DNA of 64,000 nucleotides from Methylosinus sporium. GTDB taxonomy: Bacteria > Pseudomonadota > Alphaproteobacteria > Rhizobiales > Beijerinckiaceae. The notes beneath the pieces are model-generated. The model searched no databases and had not been told where the DNA came from. It saw only the letters and a program-made list of their open reading frames with translations. Both the position numbers and the translations under genes were made by a program. The DNA is taken from contig NZ_PUIV01000018.1 in the NCBI RefSeq assembly GCF_003113265.1, positions 1 to 64,000 on the forward strand. Direction: 5' to 3'. Below are positions 58,561 to 64,000 of this stretch, piece after piece (the first letter of the stretch is position 1; every line of letters starts with the position of its first letter).

Positions 58561-58668
58561 TCAGAGATTGAGCGCTCTGTTCACCGTCGGGATGAAGATC
58601 GCGAATACGAAGATCGTGACGAGAATCCACAGCACGACCCATTTGAGCTCTTGGACTTTGTGCAGCAT
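58561..58668 (-). CDS. 35-residue single-span membrane peptide
   Basis: A short gene with a strong ribosome site (GGAGGAG, about 9 bases before the ATG). The peptide MLHKVQELKWVVLWIL continues as a hydrophobic helix (VTIFVFAIFIPTV) and ends NRALNL. The basic or polar start and hydrophobic span predict a small inner-membrane protein. A longer upstream frame starts at 58782 but lacks such a site. It diverges from pmoC, about 545 bases apart. No family is known to me. Confidence 0.6.
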   Translation of the reverse strand: MLHKVQELKWVVLWILVTIFVFAIFIPTVNRALNL

Positions 58669-58887
58669 GTGAGCTTGCTCCTCCCGTTTTTGATTGGTCG
58701 ATCGCCGCCTCTCGTGGACGGGCGCGCTCCTCTCTCTTGATCCAAGACGAGCCGAGTCACAATAAGCATATGTGGGCGTCACAATGTCGCAGTACTTAGA
58801 AAAGAAATAAATATCACATTTTGATAGCTAGTATCATTCAAATGTGCAGCTAAAATTCTGCAGATAGTCGGGGTGGTCTCATTTTTT

Positions 58888-58909
58888 ATAATATGAAATA
58901 TCATATTAT
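58888..58909. promoter_or_regulatory. AT-rich perfect dyad upstream of pmoC
   Basis: ATAATATGA and its exact complement TCATATTAT flank AATA. It stands about 70 bases before the -35-like box at 58976 and 300 bases before pmoC, in the most AT-rich stretch of the window. A regulator operator is likely; which regulator is unknown. Confidence 0.6.
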
Positions 58910-58975
58910 GACGTCGTATAAGTATTTAATGCAGTATATGCAGCATAATGTCGCATATGTATTCTTTATGATCAA

Positions 58976-59004
58976 TTGACAACTGCTGCGCTCGACATGA
59001 TAGG
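58976..59004 (+). promoter_or_regulatory. Candidate sigma-70 promoter of pmoCAB
   Basis: TTGACA (58976-58981) is a perfect -35 hexamer. At 17 bases spacing lies GATAGG, a weak -10; CATGAT overlaps it at shorter spacing. The implied leader before pmoC is about 200 bases, consistent with reports of long pmoC leaders. The -10 is the uncertain part. Confidence 0.45.
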
Positions 59005-59212
59005 TTCCGATGCTGCGAAGAGCTTTCGGGCTCTACTGCAAAGAGGCGCGGCGCGGAAATGGTCCGGCGACCGGCCTCGCGCGCCCGGCGTCGCGCGGCC
59101 GAGGGAAAAAGGGTCTCGCGAGGAACCGCGCCATAGGGAGAAGAGGCGTCATACGGGGCGGCGGGAGACCGTCTCGAACCGATGACGTCTTTCAAAGAGG
59201 AGGAAAACGACA

Positions 59213-59989
59213 ATGAGCCTGACAACAGAGAAAGCGGCCGGATCCGTCCGGGCCGCTGAGAAAGACACCATCGTCAATTACTGGCCAGCCTATTGGACGA
59301 TGATCTGTCTCTTCGTCTTCTATGTGGCGATCCGCATTTATGAGCAGTATTTCGGCTGGAAGGCGGGCCTCGATTCTTTCGCTCCCGAATTTCAGACCTA
59401 TTGGCTCAATCTGATGTGGACCGAGCTGCCGCTCGAATTCATCGCCTTCTGCGGCATCGGCGGCTATCTCTGGAAAACGCGCGACCGCAATATCGACGCT
59501 GTCGCGCCGCGCGAGGAGATGCGCCGTCTGCTGACGCTGATCGGCTGGCTCGCGATCTACGCTTTCACCGTCTATTGGGGCGCCTCCTACTTCACCGAGC
59601 AGGACGGCACTTGGCATCAGACGGTCATTCGCGACACCGACTTCACGCCGAGCCATATTCTGGAGTTCTACCTCAGCTATCCGATCTACATCATCGCCGG
59701 CTGGGGCGCCTTCATGTATGCGCGCACGCGCATTCCGCAATTCGCGAAGAAAATCTCTCTGCCCTTCCTGCTGTTCTTCGCGGGCCCCTTCATGATCTTC
59801 CCGAACATCGGCCTCAACGAGTGGGGTCATACCTTCTGGTTCATGGAGGAGCTGTTCACGGCGCCGCTGCATTGGGGCTTCGTGTTCTTCGGCTGGTTCG
59901 CGCTCGCCGTCTTCGGCACCGCCTGCCAGGTGCTCGATCGCGTGATCGAGCTCTCCAAGGAATATGAGCAGGACGCCCTTTCTCTCTGA
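59213..59989 (+). CDS. pmoC: Particulate methane monooxygenase subunit C
   Basis: PmoC is the membrane subunit of pMMO that holds copper sites CuC and CuD in the methane-oxidising trimer. In this 258-aa protein the CuC ligands are D131, H135 (QDGTWHQTV) and H148 (FTPSHILEF). The CuD ligands are N202, H206 (LNEWGHTFW) and H220 (TAPLHWGF). All six fall at a constant -25 offset from M. capsulatus (Bath) D156/H160/H173 and N227/H231/H245. About six membrane segments are predicted. GAGGA precedes the ATG at 59213. pmoA follows after 139 bases. Confidence 0.97.
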   Translation: MSLTTEKAAGSVRAAEKDTIVNYWPAYWTMICLFVFYVAIRIYEQYFGWKAGLDSFAPEFQTYWLNLMWTELPLEFIAFCGIGGYLWKTRDRNIDAVAPREEMRRLLTLIGWLAIYAFTVYWGASYFTEQDGTWHQTVIRDTDFTPSHILEFYLSYPIYIIAGWGAFMYARTRIPQFAKKISLPFLLFFAGPFMIFPNIGLNEWGHTFWFMEELFTAPLHWGFVFFGWFALAVFGTACQVLDRVIELSKEYEQDALSL

Positions 59990-60128
59990 TCCCTCGCGCG
60001 AAAGCGCGCTCCCTTCCTCTCGGAGCGGCCGTGTCTCTCGCGCGGCCGCGACGGAGGCGGGGCAAGCAGAAAAAACATCCGGCGCGAGATGCGCCGGGGA
60101 GGCGACAATCTCGAGGAGCAAAAGCAAA

Positions 60129-60899
60129 ATGTCCATTTCCACAGAGGCCGGCGCGCCCGCCGGAAAGGCATGGAAATCGAAGGAGGAGTTTCTCGGCTGC
60201 GTGATGCTGACCGACTGGATTCTCCTCGTCGTTCTATTCGCGGTGGTGCTCGGTTCCTTCCACATCCACTATATGCTGCTCGCCGGCGACTGGGATTTCT
60301 GGATCGACTTCAAGGATCGCCGCATGTGGCCGACGGTGGCGCCCATCGTCGCAATGTGCTTCGCCGCCGCGGTGCAATCCTTCCTGTGGCAGAAGTTCCG
60401 TCTGCCGATCGGCGCGACGGTGGCGTGCCTCGCGCTGCTCGTCGGCGAATGGATCAACCGCTACGACAATTTCTGGGGCTGGACCTTCTTCCCGATCAAT
60501 CTCGTGTTCCCGTCGGCGCTCATCCCCATGGGCTTCTGGCTCGACGTGGTGCTGATGATGTCGGGCAGCTGGCTGGTGACGGCGCTGGTCGGCTCCATGG
60601 GCTGGGGCCTCTTGTTCTATCCGATCAACTGGCCGGTGCTGGCGCAATATCACCAGTCCGCCGAGATCGACGGCGTGCTGCTGACGCTCGCCGATCTCAT
60701 CGGCTTCAACTATGTCCGCACGGGCACGCCGGAATATATCCGCATGGTCGAGCGCGGCACGCTGCGCACCTTCGGCAAGGACGTCGTTCCGGTCGCGGCC
60801 TTCTTCTCCGCCTTCATTTCCATGCTGATCTACTTCCTGTGGTGGAAGATCGGCACCTGGTTCTCGAACACCAAATATATCGACGCCGACGAAATCTGA
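60129..60899 (+). CDS. pmoA: Particulate methane monooxygenase subunit A
   Basis: PmoA is the beta subunit of pMMO and the standard methanotroph marker. The 256-aa membrane protein has the primer-site motifs GDWDFW and VVPVAAFFSAF, plus DRRMWPTV, FWGWTFFP and GTPEYIRMVERGTLRTFGKD. The sequence departs from the canonical type II PmoA as I recall it (for instance KFRLPIGATVACLALL, FNYVRTG and the end TKYIDADEI), so a pMMO2-type assignment is possible but needs a comparison. The start follows GAGGAGCAAA. A 139-base gap separates it from pmoC. Confidence 0.97.
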   Translation: MSISTEAGAPAGKAWKSKEEFLGCVMLTDWILLVVLFAVVLGSFHIHYMLLAGDWDFWIDFKDRRMWPTVAPIVAMCFAAAVQSFLWQKFRLPIGATVACLALLVGEWINRYDNFWGWTFFPINLVFPSALIPMGFWLDVVLMMSGSWLVTALVGSMGWGLLFYPINWPVLAQYHQSAEIDGVLLTLADLIGFNYVRTGTPEYIRMVERGTLRTFGKDVVPVAAFFSAFISMLIYFLWWKIGTWFSNTKYIDADEI

Positions 60900-61040
60900 T
60901 CCCGGACATTCGCCAGCGCGAGGCGGACCGGCGCAAATAGCGGCCCGCTTCGCGAAGAGATCGCAAGAATTTCAAGAGGCCTCATCGTCGCAATGGCGGC
61001 GGCGCAGCCGAGAAAACAAGGAAAAGGGAGACCGATCGAA

Positions 61041-62330
61041 ATGATGAACAAGCTCCTCGCGACACTGGCGGGATGCGTGAGGCCGCGGGCGCTGCGCGCT
61101 CTGGCCTTCGGCCTCGCCGCGGCGATCGCCGCCACCACTCTGCCGGCGGCCACGCCCGCCGCCGCGCATGGCGAACGCTCGCAGCAGGCCTTTCTGCGTA
61201 TGCGCACGCTCAACTGGTACGATGTGAAATGGTCGAAGACCGAGGTCAACGTCAACGAAGAGATGGTGCTGTCCGGCAAGGTGCACGTCTTCTCCGGCTG
61301 GCCGCAGGCCGTCGCCAAGCCGGACGTCGCCTTTTTGAACGTCGGCGAGCCGGGCCCGGTGCTGATCCGCAAAGGCGCCTATGTCGGCGACGTGCCGGCG
61401 CCGCGCTCCTTCTCGCTGCAAGTCGGCAAGGACTATGAGTACAAGCTGGTGCTCAAAGCCCGCCGGCAAGGGCGTTTCCACGTCCATGTGCAGGTCAATG
61501 TCGAAGGCGGCGGACCCATCGTCGGCCCCGGCGAGTGGATCACCATCAAGGGCGACATGGCGAATTTCACCAATCCGGTGACTTTGCTCGACGGCTCGAC
61601 CATCGATCTCGAGACCTATGGCATCACCTGGACCTACATCTATCATTTCGCATGGATGGCGGCCGCCGCGGTCTGGATCCTCTACTGGTTCATGACCAAG
61701 GGCCTCATCGTGCGCTATTGGTGGGTGAAGGCCGGCAAGGCCAATGATCTCATCACCACGCGTGAGAAGCGCATCGGCGGCCTGTGGCTGGCGGCCTCCA
61801 TGCTGGCGGTTCTGTTCGGCTACGCCTGGGCCAATAGCGCCTTCCCGCGCACTCTGCCGATGCAGGCCGGCCTGCTGAAGGGCATCGACCCGATTCCGCT
61901 GCCTCCGGCCACTGTGACGGCGCAGTTCAAGGGCGGCTCCTATACGGTCCCCGGCCGCGAGCTGTCGGTGAAGCTGCGGGTGACCAATAATGGAACCGAG
62001 CCGGTGAAGATCGGCGAATTCACCACGGCGGGCCTGCGCTTCCTCAATCCCGCGGTGTTCACCACGCGGCCGCAGTTCCCCGAATATCTGCTCGCCGATC
62101 GCGGCCTTTCGGTCAGCGACGAGACGCCGATCGCCCCCGGCGAAACCCGCGATCTGACGGTCATCGTCCAGGACGCCCGTTTCGACATCGAGCGCCTTTC
62201 GGACCTCGCCTACGACACGGACAGCCAATTCGGCGGCCTGCTGTTCTTCTTCAGCCCGTCGGGCAATCGCGTCGGCGTCGAGATCGGCGGCCCGGTGATC
62301 CCGCGCTTCGCGGCCGGAGCGACGCTCTGA
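61041..62330 (+). CDS. pmoB: Particulate methane monooxygenase subunit B
   Basis: PmoB is the periplasmic-domain subunit bearing the CuB site. The 429-aa protein has a signal peptide ending in PAAA, so the mature N-terminus is near H43. The CuB ligands H43 (AHGERSQQ), H147 and H149 (GRFHVHVQV) match Bath H33/H137/H139 at a constant +10 offset. H82 is present but N58 replaces the His of the Bath bis-His site, as in other type II enzymes. Two cupredoxin domains flank two membrane helices. The ATG at 61041 (MMNKLL) follows GGGAG; 142 bases separate it from pmoA. Confidence 0.97.
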   Translation: MMNKLLATLAGCVRPRALRALAFGLAAAIAATTLPAATPAAAHGERSQQAFLRMRTLNWYDVKWSKTEVNVNEEMVLSGKVHVFSGWPQAVAKPDVAFLNVGEPGPVLIRKGAYVGDVPAPRSFSLQVGKDYEYKLVLKARRQGRFHVHVQVNVEGGGPIVGPGEWITIKGDMANFTNPVTLLDGSTIDLETYGITWTYIYHFAWMAAAAVWILYWFMTKGLIVRYWWVKAGKANDLITTREKRIGGLWLAASMLAVLFGYAWANSAFPRTLPMQAGLLKGIDPIPLPPATVTAQFKGGSYTVPGRELSVKLRVTNNGTEPVKIGEFTTAGLRFLNPAVFTTRPQFPEYLLADRGLSVSDETPIAPGETRDLTVIVQDARFDIERLSDLAYDTDSQFGGLLFFFSPSGNRVGVEIGGPVIPRFAAGATL

Positions 62331-62394
62331 GCCGAAAATAACTTCACGCGGTTCTCTTCACTCTTCTCCGCGTGTTGGTGTGAAACTTCCTCCC

Positions 62395-62424
62395 CCGCCC
62401 GGTTCGTCCGGGCGGCTTTTTTTT
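62395..62424 (+). terminator. Strong terminator after pmoB
   Basis: An 8-bp GC stem (CCGCCCGG with CCGGGCGG) closes on TTCGT and is followed by a run of T residues. It lies 65 bases after the pmoB stop and ends the operon. Confidence 0.92.
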
Positions 62425-62469
62425 GGCTCGAGGATTGGGGATCGGGGCAGGGCGCTCGGGTGAAGGTTT

Positions 62470-62591
62470 CCTCATCCTGAGGAGCCGCGAAGCGGCGTCT
62501 CGAAGGACGAGGGAACCTTCCTGCGCGGCCATCTGGAGCTCCCCCTCGCGCTTCGAGACGCGCCCTTCGGGCGCTCCTCAGCATGAGGGGG
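62470..62591. repeat. Inverted pair of dispersed intergenic repeats, family C
   Basis: The segment 62470-62513 (CCTCATCCTGAGGAGC to GAAGGACGAGGG) recurs in inverse orientation at 62542-62591 (CCCTCGCGCTTCGAGACG to CCTCAGCATGAGGG), with internal GCCGCGAAGCGGC and GCGCCCTTCGGGCGC hairpins. The pattern is common in Rhizobiales intergenic DNA. It sits just after the pmoB terminator. Confidence 0.7.
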
Positions 62592-62699
62592 AGGATTATT
62601 GTCTTTCATCCGATCGTTCTGGGGATCGGGCATGGCGCTTGCGTGCGGAGAGCGCGTCTCGGCCTCCGCCGGGACAGCCGAGCATTTTGCAGGGTCGCG

Positions 62700-63176
62700 A
62701 TGCACGAGCACGAGCGAGCCGGGGACGTCCGCGCCGTTCCGGCGCAATTATTGGATCGCGGCTTTCGGCTGCTGGCGCTGCGAGAGTTTCGCGCGGCCGA
62801 TCAGCCGCCGGCCATCGCTTTGATTCGGCAGACTATTTTGCGCGATGTGCATCGCGTTCATCGCCATGGCGTCTCTTTCGGCTGCACCTTTCTGCCGCAG
62901 ATCATGCAATGGCTGATCGAGCTGCTCGGCCGTCCCTCGCTGCATCCGCCGGATTATCCGGCGAGTCCCGCCTATCGCAACCCGGCCTGGCCGTCCTTTC
63001 ATTGGCGCCCGGAGAGCCGGCTGTGGGAGGAGGGCGTCGAGACGGTGGAGTGGCATGTCGATGTGATCTTCGCCGATTCCGCGTCTTTCGACGCTTTCAC
63101 GGCGCGCTGGCGCGACCGTCTGACCGGAGGCGGCGCACCGAGCGACGCCGGAGACGGGTCGAAGGCCGCGCTCTGA
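62700..63176 (+). CDS. Hypothetical protein
   Basis: A 158-aa protein of unknown family. It reads HEHERAGDVRAVPAQLLDRG, GVSFGCTFLPQIMQWLIELL and WEEGVETVEWHVDVIFADSA, with many His and Trp. Codon use at third positions fits the genome, but the frame overlaps a long shadow frame, so the call is moderate. The start may also be further upstream. It follows the pmo terminator and the repeat pair. Confidence 0.5.
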   Translation: MHEHERAGDVRAVPAQLLDRGFRLLALREFRAADQPPAIALIRQTILRDVHRVHRHGVSFGCTFLPQIMQWLIELLGRPSLHPPDYPASPAYRNPAWPSFHWRPESRLWEEGVETVEWHVDVIFADSASFDAFTARWRDRLTGGGAPSDAGDGSKAAL

Positions 63177-63278
63177 CGCGCGCCCTCGGCTTTCGGAGGC
63201 GGGCGTAGGCTGCTAGGAACAAATTCAGCTCGCGCGGGCGCGCCCCGGCGCCTCGCGGCGGCGGGGAGGGAAGGGCGG

Positions 63279-63343
63279 TTCGGGACGCTCCGGCCCCTTC
63301 GGCCGGTGCGCGAGGAAATCATCCGGGGCCGGAGCGTCCCGAA
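63279..63343. repeat. Perfect 19-bp inverted repeat
   Basis: The 19 bases at 63279-63297 (TTCGGGACGCTCC...) reappear as exact reverse complement at 63325-63343, separated by 27 bases. It can extrude a long hairpin in a gene-free stretch. No coding sequence spans it. Confidence 0.75.
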
Positions 63344-63781
63344 ACGCGGTTGTCGTTCTCGTCGACATCCGGAGGCTTGGTCGAACCCGCGAATCCTGGG
63401 ATTTCTCGATCAAGACGCGATCGAGTCCGACGGCCTTGGATCACGGAGCGGTTCTTTTTTCTCCCTATGGACGGGAGAAGAACGCCGTCCGGCGACGCGC
63501 TGCCTGTCCATGGATGGGGGTCGCCATCCCGGATGGAGCCGCCCCCCGCCCGCGCTCCCTGACCCGAGAAACGCGCCCTTCATGGGCGGAGGTGGGAGGG
63601 ATATAGGAATATTTTCATTGTGTGTCAAGGGGCGCTGTTCAGGCGGGCCGGTTTAGTGGACGTTCGCGGAAGCTGGGCGACTTTGAACAGAAGCGACGCT
63701 CGACTTTCGCACGTATCTTTTGCACGATCCAACCCATTGAAAATTTGGGTGTGCGGCGACCGTGCAAAAGTCTTAATCTCT
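63344..63781. other. Gene-free stretch
   Basis: No supported gene in about 440 bases. Composition shifts toward AT after about 63600, which suggests a boundary between resident and acquired DNA. Confidence 0.4.
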
Positions 63782-64000
63782 CTAAAGCCCAAGCTTCTTT
63801 GTGCTGAGGCGAGGTAACGTAAAACGTGCCATGCCATCTCTAACACGAGCTTTCTGATCAATATCTTGGTGCATTTCCTCAAAATCTGTCATCGCTTGCT
63901 GTATCTGAGCCGTCAGATCAATTGCTGTTGGAAGAAACCCTTCGTGAACAAAACTTTCTACTAGTTGAGAATCTGGCACTGGTGCACCGGCCGCGACCGA
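63782..64000 (-). CDS. C-terminal end of an unknown protein, cut by the window edge
   Basis: The frame is open from the window edge to a stop at 63782, giving at least 72 residues (PDSQLVESFVHEGFLPTAID, then AQIQQAMTDFEEMHQDID and the end RLSTKKLGL). Codon use is AT-richer than in the rest of the window, a sign of transfer. The family is not recognised. The apparent GTG start at 63979 is not trusted because the frame continues upstream. Confidence 0.45.
   Translation of the reverse strand, partial: SVAAGAPVPDSQLVESFVHEGFLPTAIDLTAQIQQAMTDFEEMHQDIDQKARVRDGMARFTLPRLSTKKLGL

Noticed and set aside
62423-63208. 261-aa open frame over the hypothetical gene
   Set aside because: Arg/Ala-rich shadow running through the repeat pair; the overlapping frame at 62700-63176 has better codon use.

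Overview
GC-rich chromosomal DNA of an alphaproteobacterial (Rhizobiales) type II methanotroph, most likely a Methylosinus/Methylocystis relative. The grounds are a complete particulate methane monooxygenase operon (pmoC-pmoA-pmoB, 59.2-62.3 kb), a Rhizobiales-style division cluster (murB, ddl, ftsQ, ftsA, ftsZ, lpxC, bamD, recN), the chorismate mutase-hisC-tyrC cluster, and Rhizobiales-type intergenic palindromic repeats. No replication origin or CRISPR array was seen.

Layout. 0-13.4 kb: division and cell-wall cluster, interrupted between murB and ddl by a GT-C-like membrane protein and a MazEF-type toxin-antitoxin pair whose toxin overlaps ddl. 13.5-17.3 kb: lytic transglycosylase and aromatic/histidine amino-acid genes. 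17.4-21.3 kb: accessory, partly decayed patch with a putative ADP-ribosyltransferase, a glyoxalase-fold protein, a frameshifted patatin and a histidine kinase lacking its phospho-accepting His. 21.3-39.8 kb: housekeeping (UbiH-type hydroxylase, quinone oxidoreductase, rsfS-rlmH, RhlE-type helicase, clpS-clpA, glycosyltransferase, uvrA, an MtnC-like phosphatase with a ferredoxin, aldo/keto reductase, dctA). 40.2-45.4 kb: small membrane protein and a FecI-FecR-TonB receptor signalling set with a Cys-rich secreted protein. 45.9-50.2 kb: a full phosphite uptake and oxidation operon, ptxABCDE, with a Pho-box-like repeat and a dyad upstream. 50.6-51.5 kb: prophage remnant (portal fragment joined to integrase fragment) beside a CAU tRNA. 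51.7-56.4 kb: Anbu protease, tsaC, Ntn-type amidase, pgi. 56.4-58.1 kb: orphan TnsB-like transposase broken by an amber codon. 58.5-62.4 kb: small membrane peptide, AT-rich promoter region, pmoCAB and a strong terminator. 62.4-64 kb: repeats, one hypothetical gene and the end of a gene running off the window.

Together, the window links central metabolism (methane oxidation through pMMO, P acquisition from phosphite, metal uptake through a surface-signalling TonB system) with core division genes. Accessory insertions sit at several gene junctions. The pmoCAB proteins keep all the known copper ligands, but PmoA departs from the canonical type II sequence as I remember it, so this may be the pMMO2-type operon.
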